A stretch of DNA of 6,892 bases from CAZXEU01 sp964639665 (lineage in GTDB: Bacteria > Bacteroidota > Rhodothermia > Rhodothermales > Bin80): the NCBI GenBank assembly GCA_964639665.1, contig CAZXEU010000019.1, positions 1-6,892 of the forward strand, read 5' to 3'. A program made the translations under genes and the position numbers. A model generated the notes under the pieces. It saw only the letters and a program-made list of their open reading frames with translations. It made no database searches and had not been told where the DNA came from. This document shows positions 1 through 6,635 of the stretch, one piece after another. The number at the start of each line of letters is the position of its first letter. Position 1 is the stretch's first letter.

Positions 1-269
1 CCAAACCAGTCCGTCGTTCCCAGGCGCGCCGGATACTTGCCCGTCATGATGCTGGCCCGCGTCGGACTGCAGACCGGCGCAGCCGCATAGGCATCGGTAA
101 ACAGCATCCCTTCGCCGGCCAGGCGATCCAGGTTCGGCGTCTCATAGAATGTGTCGGCATTGTAGGCGCCTACGTCCATGTACCCGAGATCGTCTGCGAG
201 GATGAAAACGAAGTTGGGCCGCGATTGGCACCCGCAAAGCAGGAGGAAGCAGAGGAGAAGCAGTCGCAT
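1..269 (-). CDS. Sulfatase (arylsulfatase family), N-terminal part, cut by window edge
   Basis: Hydrolyses sulfate esters, probably on polysaccharides or other sulfated organics outside the cytoplasm; the substrate cannot be read from this fragment. It starts with ATG at 269 and 89 complete residues are visible before the left edge. Residues 1-13 are a hydrophobic signal segment ending L-C-G before Cys14, which resembles a lipobox, so the protein may be a lipoprotein; the Cys at -2 is unusual for the consensus. The first core strand follows at once (NFVFILADDLGY, 19-30), with Asp26 and Asp27 as the expected calcium ligands. CSPTR at 67-71 is the CxPxR sulfatase signature: Cys67 would be oxidised to formylglycine by a maturase not present here. 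TGKYPARLG (76-84) fits the family pattern after the signature. The start lies 4 bases beyond the EcsC gene stop, so the two are probably co-transcribed. The family call is firm; the lipoprotein call is inference. Confidence 0.93.
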   Translation of the reverse strand, partial: MRLLLLCFLLLCGCQSRPNFVFILADDLGYMDVGAYNADTFYETPNLDRLAGEGMLFTDAYAAAPVCSPTRASIMTGKYPARLGTTDWF

Positions 270-273
270 GGTA

Positions 274-1122
274 TCAGGAAAGCCTGCGGTAATGTGCAGC
301 AAGAATTTCGGCATCGTACTTCTGGAGCAGTCGCCGCTCCAGGTAAAGGCAATAGGCGGCATCACAGACCCGCTTGGTAAACAGCGCATTGAACCCTCCG
401 CCGACGATTGCTCCGGCCGCAGGCACGAGCTGCGCCAGCTTGGCCTTGGCCAGACGCGTACCCACGACCCGTGAAACACCGCGCGCAGATCCCGCCACTG
501 CCAGCTGCCTGAACGCCTGCCCCGAGTGCCGGCTTGCCACCTGGCGTGAGATCGTATCCGCCGGCACCAGTCCTGGCTCGCCCGTGCGCCGACCGGTTTC
601 CGTCACGTGGTTCAGAATCTGGAAAGCGTATAGCCGCTCTGCGTCGTCGCTGATGTCGAATCCGCAGTAGGTGGCATATTCTCCGGCTGCCCTGAGGTTC
701 AGGGCCACAAGACCGACGATGTCCGGCACAATGGCCGCGATGCCCGCAAAGCCGGCAGCCGCGCCCTGGACGGCCGTAGCCGAGCTGTATTTTGCTGCCA
801 GGCCTTCCACAGCCCTGGCCACGGTTTCCAGATCCAGTCTCCGCACATCCTCTACGCTGTTCACCTCGTGTCCGGCCGCGCGGTAGGATCCAAGGATTCG
901 GTCCCGCCACACCGTATCCTGAACGATTTCGTTGGCGGTGCGCAATAGGCCCGCCGCGGCATCGCTCACCGTTTTCTCAAGCGCCGAAGCGGAGAACACT
1001 TTGCCTACCGCCGACCGGAGGCGCCGCCGTGCTGCCTCGAGCAAGCGCGGAAGCTCGCGCTCGTGGCGCATCCGCCAGGCGCCGATATGGCGAATGATCT
1101 TGCGTTCGTAGGCGTCCGGCAC
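274..1122 (-). CDS. EcsC family protein
   Basis: About 282 residues, similar to proteins of the EcsC family. The family is named after the third gene of the Bacillus ecs transporter locus; its biochemical role is not settled. Visible features, numbered from the GTG at 1122: a charged N-terminus with YERKIIRHIGAWR (5-17), which matches the family's opening 'YE..AL..I..W' pattern; a helical region with ALEKTVSDAAAGLLRTANEI; a Gly/Ala-rich hydrophobic stretch GFAGIAAIVPDIVGLVAL (about 124-141) followed by RAAGEYATYCGFDI; and a second glycine-rich stretch AAGAIVGGGFNALFTKRV near 236-253. These may associate with the membrane. The open frame extends upstream to 1485, but that part overlaps the preceding gene and looks unlike EcsC. 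GTG at 1122 is the only usual start codon between the upstream stop (1175) and the conserved block; an ATG at 1071 would remove that block. No good ribosome binding site is seen. The family is likely; the start is uncertain. Confidence 0.82.
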   Translation of the reverse strand: MPDAYERKIIRHIGAWRMRHERELPRLLEAARRRLRSAVGKVFSASALEKTVSDAAAGLLRTANEIVQDTVWRDRILGSYRAAGHEVNSVEDVRRLDLETVARAVEGLAAKYSSATAVQGAAAGFAGIAAIVPDIVGLVALNLRAAGEYATYCGFDISDDAERLYAFQILNHVTETGRRTGEPGLVPADTISRQVASRHSGQAFRQLAVAGSARGVSRVVGTRLAKAKLAQLVPAAGAIVGGGFNALFTKRVCDAAYCLYLERRLLQKYDAEILAAHYRRLS

Positions 1123-1174
1123 GGCCCGTATGGCATCCAGCCCCTTTGCGGTGGGCGCAAGAAGAGGCCGGTCT

Positions 1175-2959
1175 TCAGTTTCGTATCGGCCAGTAAACCC
1201 CGAGACGCAAGTACTGTGCCGGCAATGGGAACGTCGGGACCAGGAGGTTGCCGTCCAGAACGGGCGTGCCGCTGAGCAGATTCTCGTACGCCACGAGAAG
1301 CGTCGCACCGCGCACCGTTGCCTCAAGATGCACGTCCACGGTGCCCGACGCTGGCACATCCTGCGAGCTCCGGACGAGCAAGCCGGTCGGGGCGTGGAGC
1401 GTACGGCCGCGCATGGATGCCCAGTACCGGCCCCGCACGGACACATCGAGACCCAGATCTTCCTGAAAAAGAGCGTAGCGGGCACCCAGTCGGGCCTGCA
1501 AGAAGAAACCGGGCAATGCTTCTGCCGAACCTAGCAAGCTCGGTTGAAGCTCTGCATACAGTCCTCGTACGGAGAGGCGTCTGAGACCCACCCGCACGCC
1601 CGCGCCCGAATGCGTCGTCGCGGCAGCGGTGACTCGCATTGCGATGCTGTCGGGACCTGCCACAAAGAAGTCCAGCATCTCCGTTTGCTGCCGCGCAAAG
1701 CCAGACAGCTCGGCATCGAGGGCGCCGGCTTTCGCTCTCAGTCCAAGCCGCACCTGGTGGATGCGCCCGGCAGGGACTTCCATGTTCGCCGCCAGATAAT
1801 CTCCCCAGCCGCGACGAACCAGCCAGGGCTGCGGCTGTCCGCTTCGCGAGGCCTCCGCCATAGCCTGCATGTTTCCGGCATCATAGGCGAGCTGCACCGA
1901 GCCGCCCAATAGCCGCGTGCCCTCGAGGGAATGCAGCCCCGCCTGCCCGACGAATCCGAAGCGGCCCCAAGACACCGAATCCCGCACCGTCAGATGGATT
2001 CTTGTGGCGTGCTGGAACCAGGCCTCCAGCTCTAGCCTTGCGCGATGCGATCCGGCAACTACCGACTGGCGAACGCGTGACACCAGACGGTACAGCGTGG
2101 CCTCGGCCGCATCCTGCCCCGGGCTCGTAAACCGAAGTCTGTGAGCTGTCACTATTGCCGCTGCTTCCAGGGGCGCGCCAAGCGGACGGGCACGAAAGAG
2201 CAGTTGCATGTCATTGCGCACCGTACGGCGCACGGCTTCACCCAGCCGGACATCCGCCACAAGCCGGTTGTACACATCAGGGCCTTGTACGCCCGCGTGG
2301 GCGCCCAGGAAGCGCTGGTTGTGAACGAACGTGGCCTGCGCTGACCAGACGGACCGTTGATGCCGTGCCCGCAGAAGAAGTCTGCGCATGCGGCGCAGGC
2401 GGCTGCCGGGGTACTCGCCTCTTGCCGCCGCGCCCGAATACACGAAGAGCCCTTCCACGGCCCCGCGGCGCTGCCCGTGAGCCACCGTAGCCCGCTGCAG
2501 GCCGTGATCCCCGGACTGGTAATGCAGCTCCGTCAGCGGCTCGGCCGCATCAAAGCTCCGAAGCCCGGCAAAGACCTGTGCGGGGGCTGCCTTTTCCGCG
2601 ACACCAATCTCCGGCCTTGCAAGAAGTGCAGTCGGCAACAGGTCATAGCGCGGACGGCCGGTCACGGGATCGTCATACGGGATGCCGTCAAATTCCAGGG
2701 CAACCCACTGAGGGCTCATGCCGAAGGGACTCCAGCCGTTCGGCCACCCGAACGCCCCGAAGTCGTACACGAAGGAGCCCGCTTCCCGGGACAGCGACCC
2801 TGTCGCATCGCGATCGAATACCATTCGGTCCACAGCAGGCCGCGCAGCGGCCGACGTGTCGGCCACCTGGCCCATCAACGCGTGCGGGAAGCACAGGAGC
2901 GCTGCCCCTGCAAGCCACGCGCGGCCCGCTGGCCCTGCCTCCGAAGCCATCCGCGTCAT
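1175..2959 (-). CDS. Outer-membrane beta-barrel protein with TonB-receptor-like plug motif
   Basis: A 594-residue exported protein. Residues 14-27 form a hydrophobic signal core (AWLAGAALLCFPHA) after a short arginine-containing leader, with likely cleavage near ALMG/Q at 30. Residues 87-119 contain ALEFDGIPYDDPVTG then YDLLPTALLARPEIG; this resembles the 'VDGVPLNDP...LLP...IERIEV' part of the plug domain of TonB-dependent receptors. From about 145 to the end there are many alternating, aromatic- and arginine-rich amphipathic strands, and the protein ends LRLGVYWPIRN, like a terminal barrel strand. At 594 residues it is shorter than typical TonB-dependent receptors, the plug region looks reduced, and I see no carboxypeptidase-like N-terminal domain or clear TonB box. 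It may be a divergent receptor or a passive porin; the substrate is unknown. The start lies 12 bases after the NDUFA9-like gene stop, with a GGGAT stretch upstream; Met4 at 2950 is an alternative start. Location is fairly sure, function is not. Confidence 0.8.
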   Translation of the reverse strand: MTRMASEAGPAGRAWLAGAALLCFPHALMGQVADTSAAARPAVDRMVFDRDATGSLSREAGSFVYDFGAFGWPNGWSPFGMSPQWVALEFDGIPYDDPVTGRPRYDLLPTALLARPEIGVAEKAAPAQVFAGLRSFDAAEPLTELHYQSGDHGLQRATVAHGQRRGAVEGLFVYSGAAARGEYPGSRLRRMRRLLLRARHQRSVWSAQATFVHNQRFLGAHAGVQGPDVYNRLVADVRLGEAVRRTVRNDMQLLFRARPLGAPLEAAAIVTAHRLRFTSPGQDAAEATLYRLVSRVRQSVVAGSHRARLELEAWFQHATRIHLTVRDSVSWGRFGFVGQAGLHSLEGTRLLGGSVQLAYDAGNMQAMAEASRSGQPQPWLVRRGWGDYLAANMEVPAGRIHQVRLGLRAKAGALDAELSGFARQQTEMLDFFVAGPDSIAMRVTAAATTHSGAGVRVGLRRLSVRGLYAELQPSLLGSAEALPGFFLQARLGARYALFQEDLGLDVSVRGRYWASMRGRTLHAPTGLLVRSSQDVPASGTVDVHLEATVRGATLLVAYENLLSGTPVLDGNLLVPTFPLPAQYLRLGVYWPIRN

Positions 2960-2971
2960 GACATCCCGCAG

Positions 2972-3883
2972 CTAGGCACGCACCTTGACATAGGCCAGGT
3001 TTTCCGGCTCAAAGGGACGGGGTGCGAGATCAAAGTCGCCGTGAAAGGCGGACGCATCGCACGTGTTGCCATCGAGCAGCATGTCAAACTGGTCGATGGT
3101 AACGGGCAGAAGCCTCGTTCCGCCGAACACCTCAACCAGCGGACGCAGCAGCCAGCGCGGACCATGGGCCTTGGGCTTGGGCCGCATGCCCAGAGCAGCA
3201 CAGATCGTGTCCAGTATCTCGGTATAGCGAAGCCGCCGTTGTCCCGCGACACAGTACGTGCGAAAGCGCGCCGCCTCCAGGGTGAGCGCCTGAGCAAAGG
3301 CCGCCGCCACCTCCTGCACCGAAACCGGCTGCATCTGATAATCTCCCCTGCCAAATACAGGCAGGACCGGGAAGGGCCCAACAAGATCTCGTGCAAGTCT
3401 CGTGCAAAAGTCCAGGCAGCGCGGCCCGGGGTCACCAAAGACAAGCGAGGGACGCAGGATGGTCCAGTGACGGAATGCCGAAGAGCGGAGCAGCTGCTCG
3501 GCATGCCACTTGGTTGTCTGGTACCGCGACACGCCGTCTTGCCTGGCGCCGTTGGCACTCATTAGCAGGAAGCGGTCCACCGCACAGCGCTCCGCCTCTT
3601 GCACAACGTTGCGGGTGGCCTCCGTGTGCAGCGCCTCGAAAGTAATACCGCGCCCTTTGTCCTCTTCGATAATGCCAACAAGGTGCACAACTGCCTCGCA
3701 TCCTTCCAAGCGCCCCTTAAAGGTCTCGGGCCTGGTCACATCGCCGCGCACGAATTCCACGGATTGCCTAGGATCCGGCGGCTCCTTACGCACAAGGCAC
3801 CGCACGGAATGTCCGCGCTCCACCAGCGCATCCAGCACATATCGGCCTACAAAGCCGCTACCTCCGGTCAGGAAAACGCGCAT
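2972..3883 (-). CDS. NDUFA9-like NAD(P)-binding atypical SDR protein
   Basis: A 303-residue Rossmann-fold protein of the extended or atypical short-chain dehydrogenase superfamily, close to the group annotated as 'complex I NDUFA9 subunit family'. The N-terminus MRVFLTGGSGFVGRYV gives the TGxxGxxG nucleotide-binding loop at 6-13. GDVT (47-50) is the adenine-side aspartate region, HLVGI (67-71) the strand after beta 4, and YQTTK (121-125) keeps the YxxxK catalytic pair, which many NDUFA9-like proteins lack. RPSLVFGDPGP (144-154) and MQPVSVQEVA (184-193) are typical of the family. In mitochondria the relative is a structural complex I subunit; bacterial members are often encoded far from nuo genes and may instead be sugar-nucleotide, quinone or lipid oxidoreductases, so the substrate is left open. 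It is the first gene of the leftward cluster, divergent from rsmD. No clear ribosome binding site precedes the ATG. Confidence 0.9.
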   Translation of the reverse strand: MRVFLTGGSGFVGRYVLDALVERGHSVRCLVRKEPPDPRQSVEFVRGDVTRPETFKGRLEGCEAVVHLVGIIEEDKGRGITFEALHTEATRNVVQEAERCAVDRFLLMSANGARQDGVSRYQTTKWHAEQLLRSSAFRHWTILRPSLVFGDPGPRCLDFCTRLARDLVGPFPVLPVFGRGDYQMQPVSVQEVAAAFAQALTLEAARFRTYCVAGQRRLRYTEILDTICAALGMRPKPKAHGPRWLLRPLVEVFGGTRLLPVTIDQFDMLLDGNTCDASAFHGDFDLAPRPFEPENLAYVKVRA

Positions 3884-3992
3884 GTCACTACGCCATGGTT
3901 CCGGATCGAACGCGGCTTGACTACGGGCGGTCCCCGACGGGCTCCGAAAGCCGGCTTTGGCGTACCTTCAGACGCAAACGCATAGTGCCACC
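3884..3992. other. Divergent intergenic region between NDUFA9-like gene and rsmD
   Basis: These 109 bases separate two start codons that face away from each other, so promoters for both transcription units are expected here. A TAccTT stretch at 3963-3968, about 25 bases before the rsmD ATG, partly matches the Bacteroidota -7 element (TAnnTTTG), but there is no TTG at the right distance upstream. TTGACT at 3917-3922 resembles a sigma-70 -35 box but has no matching -10 box 17 bases away. I see no convincing promoter, operator or small gene. Confidence 0.35.
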
Positions 3993-4529
3993 ATGCACAT
4001 TTCCTCCGGCCGCTTGCGCAGACGACGCCTGCATACCCCGGCGGGTCTCGCCACAAGACCGACGACGGGGCGCGTGCGCGAGGCCATATTCAATGCCGTC
4101 GAGAGCCGGCAGCCGCTGGCCGGATGCCGCGTCCTGGATCTCTTTGCGGGAACGGGATCCCTGGGACTGGAGGCTCTCAGCCGCGGTGCGGACCACGTGG
4201 TGTTTGTCGAGAATAACCCCGCCGTGCTGCGCGCGGCCAGGCGCAATGCCGACGAATTGGGGGTCGCTGACCAATGCACTTTCGTGTGCGCGGATGTCGC
4301 TCGTTTTCTGGGCAGGTCAGGCCTCCAGCGCAACGACCTGATCCTTGCCGATCCGCCGTACGATTGGCCTTTAGTTGGGAATTTGCCGGACCTCGCACTT
4401 GATCATCTCGGTGCCGACGGCTTGTTTGTGCTCGAACATGACATTCGCCACACCTTCGCGGGTGCCGGCGTCATCAGGAGCCGGAAGTACGGCAGGACGG
4501 TCGTTACCCTCTTCATCCGCCCTGCATGA
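3993..4529 (+). CDS. rsmD: 16S rRNA (guanine(966)-N(2))-methyltransferase RsmD
   Basis: Transfers a methyl group from S-adenosylmethionine to N2 of guanine 966 (E. coli numbering) of 16S rRNA in the assembling small ribosomal subunit. The protein has 178 residues, near the family's usual size. MHISSGRLRRRRLHTPAG at the N-terminus and RPTTGRVREAIFN (22-34) are the RNA-binding and family signature parts. VLDLFAGTGSLGLE (47-60) is the SAM-binding motif I, FVENN (71-75) contains the acidic residue that holds the SAM ribose, and ADPPYD (119-124) is the DPPY catalytic motif of N-methyltransferases. The C-terminus has the expected EH (148-149) and RKYGRTVVTLF. I chose the ATG at 3993 because family members begin at M-R-I-I-S-G-like sequence; an in-frame ATG-less extension and an ATG at 3957 add only an unrelated tail. 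Its stop overlaps or abuts coaD, suggesting translational coupling. Confidence 0.96.
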   Translation: MHISSGRLRRRRLHTPAGLATRPTTGRVREAIFNAVESRQPLAGCRVLDLFAGTGSLGLEALSRGADHVVFVENNPAVLRAARRNADELGVADQCTFVCADVARFLGRSGLQRNDLILADPPYDWPLVGNLPDLALDHLGADGLFVLEHDIRHTFAGAGVIRSRKYGRTVVTLFIRPA

Positions 4530-4540
4530 GAAAAGCATCC

Positions 4541-5035
4541 ATGCCAAAGCACCGCATTGCGCTATTTCCCGGAACGTTTGATCCGTTTACGCTGGGTCAC
4601 CTTGACATAGCGGAAAGGGCGGCACGCGTCTTCGACGCAGTGGAAATCACGATTGCCGCCAACGTCGGCAAGGAGCCTCTGCTGCCTGCGGAAGCGAGGC
4701 TTCGGCTTGTGCAGGAGGCGACGGCGCATATCGCCGGAACAACGGCGGTAGTTTTCGACGGCCTCCTGGTGGATCAGGCAAGCTCGCGGCACGCAACAGC
4801 CCTGGTACGGGGCCTTCGCCACAGCTCCGATCTTGACTACGAGGCCCCGATGGCCTTTGCAAACGGAGCCCAGCTTCCGGGCCTGGAAACCGTCTTCTTC
4901 CTGACTTCCGCGGCGTACGCGAGAATCAGCTCAAGCATCGTGCGAGACGTCTACCGCCGCGGGGGCGACGTCAGCCCGTTCGTCCCGGCAGCTGTCGCCG
5001 CTTTCCTGAAGAGCGCTGCACCATCTGATTCGTAG
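4541..5035 (+). CDS. coaD: Phosphopantetheine adenylyltransferase
   Basis: Catalyses the reversible transfer of AMP from ATP to 4'-phosphopantetheine, giving dephospho-CoA, the fourth step from pantothenate to coenzyme A; a soluble cytoplasmic enzyme, usually hexameric. From the ATG at 4541 it has 164 residues, typical of the family (about 159-165). Motifs: FPGTFDP (9-15), TLGH (17-20, the (T/H)xGH nucleotidyltransferase motif), NVGKEPLL (41-48) with the substrate-binding lysine, RGLR (90-93), DLDYE (97-101) and ARISSSIVRD (127-136), the conserved C-terminal ISSS motif. An alternative ATG at 4526 would overlap the rsmD stop as ATGA and add MRKAS; either start is possible. I prefer 4541 because the conserved sequence begins about four residues later and the purine-rich GAGAAAAG lies before it. 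The pair rsmD-coaD is a common bacterial neighbour arrangement. Confidence 0.96.
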   Translation: MPKHRIALFPGTFDPFTLGHLDIAERAARVFDAVEITIAANVGKEPLLPAEARLRLVQEATAHIAGTTAVVFDGLLVDQASSRHATALVRGLRHSSDLDYEAPMAFANGAQLPGLETVFFLTSAAYARISSSIVRDVYRRGGDVSPFVPAAVAAFLKSAAPSDS

Positions 5036-5103
5036 AAGATTCGAAGCTCGCTGACGGACCTCGATCGCATCCTCCGTTCACGCCACTATCCACGTCGAAG
5101 CAA

Positions 5104-6303
5104 ATGTCCAGAACATTCAATCCGCGTGTTGCCTCCATGCAGCCTTCCGCTACGCTCGCCATGTCGGGGCGCGCGAAGGAACTGGCCCGCCAGGGAAAGG
5201 ACATCATTGCGCTGAGCGCAGGCGAGCCTGATTTTGCGACGCCCGCGCCAATCGCGGAGGCCGGCATTCGAGCCATCCGCGAGGGCTTTACGCGCTATAC
5301 GCAGAATGCCGGCGTGATGGATTTGCGCGAGTCCATTTGCGCAAAGCTTGAGCGGGACAACGGCCTCGCGTACAAGCCGGGCCAGATCCTCTGCTCCAAC
5401 GGGGCAAAGCAATCCGTTGCGCTTGCCGTCGCCGTGCTGTGCGCTGAGGGCGACGAGGTGCTGATTCCGGCGCCATACTGGGTGAGCTATCCCGAGATGA
5501 CCCGATTCGCCGGCGCGCGGCCCGTCGTCGCGGCAACGCCTGCCGAAACCGAATACCGCATTACCGCCGAGAGCTTGGAGGAGGCCATTACCGCCGACAC
5601 GCGCATTCTGATCATGTGCTCACCGTCCAATCCCACGGGATCCGTCTACAGCCGCTCCGAGCTGGAAGCCATCGGAGAAGTGCTCCTTCGCCATGAACAA
5701 GTCTGGATAGTCAGCGACGAAATCTATGAGCACATCGTGTACGACGCACAGCACATAGCGCTTGCCTCGCTGCCGGGACTCAAGGAACGCACCATCACGG
5801 TAAACGGCTTTTCCAAGTGCTATGCCATGACCGGCTGGAGGCTGGGTTACATGGCCGGGCCCGAGGCCGTGGTCAAGCAGGCAGCAAAGCTCCAGGGGCA
5901 GCTTACGTCCGCGCCCTGCAGCATAACCCAGCGTGCCGGCATTGCAGCGCTGGCCATGGGCCTTGATCCCGTACGCGAAATGGTGGCGGCCTTCCGCGAG
6001 CGGCGCGACTATGTGCTGGAGCGCCTTCGCTCCATTGACGGCGTTACGTGCCCCAAGCCCGAAGGGGCATTTTACGTGTTCCCCGAGACACGCAGCTTCT
6101 ATGGAAAGACGGCGCCCGGCGGGCGCCGCATTGGCGACAGCAACGACCTCTGTTTCTATTTGCTGGAGGAACATGGGGTGGCGCTGGTTCCCGGAGCCGC
6201 TTTCGGCGGCCCGGATGGCATACGACTCTCCTATGCGGCGTCGATGGAAGATTTGACCAGGGCGCTGGATCGCGTGGAGGTGGGCCTGGCCGCCCTGGCA
6301 TAG
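5104..6303 (+). CDS. Class I pyridoxal-phosphate aspartate aminotransferase
   Basis: A cytoplasmic fold-type I transaminase that most likely interconverts aspartate/2-oxoglutarate and oxaloacetate/glutamate; some relatives also act on prephenate or other amino acids, so specificity is inferred. The 399 residues match the usual length of the Ib (AspB-like) subgroup. The N-terminus reads RVASMQPSATLAMSGRAKEL, typical of this group. SAGEPDF (38-44), PYW with Trp126 that stacks on the cofactor, SNPTG with Asn176, SDEIYEH with Asp205 and Tyr208, FSKCYAMTGWRLGY with Lys238 as the Schiff-base lysine, and IRLSYA with Arg374 for the substrate alpha-carboxylate are all present, so the enzyme should be active. 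The start follows coaD by 68 bases that hold no visible gene; only a weak GAAG lies before the ATG. It may be transcribed with rsmD-coaD or from its own promoter. Downstream is a terminator-like hairpin. Confidence 0.95.
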   Translation: MSRTFNPRVASMQPSATLAMSGRAKELARQGKDIIALSAGEPDFATPAPIAEAGIRAIREGFTRYTQNAGVMDLRESICAKLERDNGLAYKPGQILCSNGAKQSVALAVAVLCAEGDEVLIPAPYWVSYPEMTRFAGARPVVAATPAETEYRITAESLEEAITADTRILIMCSPSNPTGSVYSRSELEAIGEVLLRHEQVWIVSDEIYEHIVYDAQHIALASLPGLKERTITVNGFSKCYAMTGWRLGYMAGPEAVVKQAAKLQGQLTSAPCSITQRAGIAALAMGLDPVREMVAAFRERRDYVLERLRSIDGVTCPKPEGAFYVFPETRSFYGKTAPGGRRIGDSNDLCFYLLEEHGVALVPGAAFGGPDGIRLSYAASMEDLTRALDRVEVGLAALA

Positions 6304-6312
6304 ACCTTCCCT

Positions 6313-6351
6313 GGCGTGCGTTGCGGCGAGCCCGCTGCGACCAGACACGCC
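6313..6351 (+). terminator. Terminator-like hairpin after the aminotransferase gene
   Basis: Ten bases after the stop codon an imperfect hairpin can form: outer arms GGCGTG (6313-6318) and CACGCC (6346-6351), and inner arms TTGCGGCG (6321-6328) and CGCTGCGA (6333-6340) with a four-base AGCC loop and two wobble pairs. There is no T-run after it, so it is not a classical intrinsic terminator; it could still end transcription or protect the 3' end of the mRNA. The pairing is seen; the role is inferred. Confidence 0.35.
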
Positions 6352-6482
6352 TGACCGGCGTGGGAGCCGGCCTCGTATCCGAATCGGTCACTGGCACCTT
6401 AACACGAACAAGGCCGGGGTCCGGCGCAGCTGCCTAGTCGCTTGAAAGCACCGGCCGTGGCCTTCCCCGGAGCAATCTACGG

Positions 6483-6528
6483 CAGTTTTCGGGGCCTCCC
6501 GAATTGCGGAACCCGTGCGGAAAAACTG
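6483..6528. repeat. Nested inverted repeats upstream of the interrupted gene
   Basis: CAGTTTT (6483-6489) and AAAACTG (6522-6528) are perfect 7-base inverted arms. Inside them TTCGGG (6488-6493) and CCCGAA (6498-6503) form a perfect 6-base hairpin with a GCCT loop; the two pairings share two bases and so cannot both be complete. It lies about 80 to 125 bases before the ATG at 6610, where an operator or leader structure could sit. Neither strand has a T-run that would make it an intrinsic terminator. Confidence 0.35.
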
Positions 6529-6599
6529 AATAAGTGTTTTGGATACGTCCCCTGTAAACCTGCAGACCACAGCCGCGCCAAGTGGTCACCATCCGTCCC

Positions 6600-6604
6600 G
6601 GAGG
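6600..6604 (+). promoter_or_regulatory. Strong ribosome binding site before the ATG at 6610
   Basis: GGAGG followed by five adenines and then ATG is a near-ideal Shine-Dalgarno site and spacing. It is by far the best such site in this window, where other genes have weak or no Shine-Dalgarno sequences. It argues that the ATG at 6610 is a true start although its frame is closed after seven codons. Confidence 0.6.
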
Positions 6605-6609
6605 AAAAA

Positions 6610-6633
6610 ATGAAAGAAAGTGCAGCAGCTTGA
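6610..6633 (+). pseudogene. 5' end of a gene probably cut by IS21 insertion
   Basis: From the ATG at 6610 the frame reads MKESAAA and then stops at TGA (6631-6633). That TGA is also the apparent first three bases of the IS21-family left tip. With the strong ribosome binding site just upstream, the simplest reading is a host gene whose coding sequence was interrupted after seven codons, with the rest lying beyond the other end of the element, outside the window. The product cannot be identified from seven residues. The alternatives are that the start is fortuitous, that this is a short leader peptide, or that the true IS boundary lies a little to either side. The same frame is open upstream from 6442, but the site at 6600-6604 favours the inner start. 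Confidence 0.45.
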
Positions 6634-6635
6634 TT

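Larger units (their letters stand above)
6304..6599. other. Non-coding stretch between the aminotransferase gene and the IS21 junction
   Basis: About 300 bases without a convincing gene. The open frames here, on both strands, lack a credible start and family resemblance. The stretch contains a hairpin just after the aminotransferase stop, small GCCGG/CCGGC inverted repeats near 6355-6370 and 6413-6425, and a larger inverted-repeat region at 6483-6528. It should include the promoter of the gene that begins at 6610, but no clear promoter boxes are seen. Confidence 0.5.

Noticed and set aside
1123..1485. Upstream extension of the EcsC frame giving a 403-residue protein
   Set aside because: The extra 121 residues overlap the C-terminal barrel-coding part in another frame and are Cys/Arg/Trp-rich shadow sequence unlike EcsC.
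2357..3565. A long plus-strand open frame of 402 codons antisense to the barrel and NDUFA9-like genes
   Set aside because: It spans two well-supported minus-strand genes and their junction, has low-complexity Arg/Pro/Gly-rich composition and no family motif; long antisense frames are common in GC-rich DNA.
5036..5103. Possible promoter or small gene between coaD and the aminotransferase
   Set aside because: Only a short partial repeat of GATTCG near the coaD stop is visible; no promoter boxes, hairpin or start codon with a binding site were found.
5620..6348. A 242-codon minus-strand open frame opposite the aminotransferase gene
   Set aside because: It is a shadow of the aminotransferase, whose full set of active-site motifs is in the plus strand; no recognisable domain in the minus frame.
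6355..6425. Small GCCGG/CCGGC inverted repeats as further terminators
   Set aside because: The stems have only five pairs, no following T-run, and such G/C repeats are expected by chance in this base composition.
6442..6609. An upstream in-frame ATG at 6442 that would give a 63-residue protein ending at 6633
   Set aside because: There is no ribosome binding site before 6442, while a near-perfect site precedes the inner ATG at 6610; the upstream residues resemble translated intergenic DNA.
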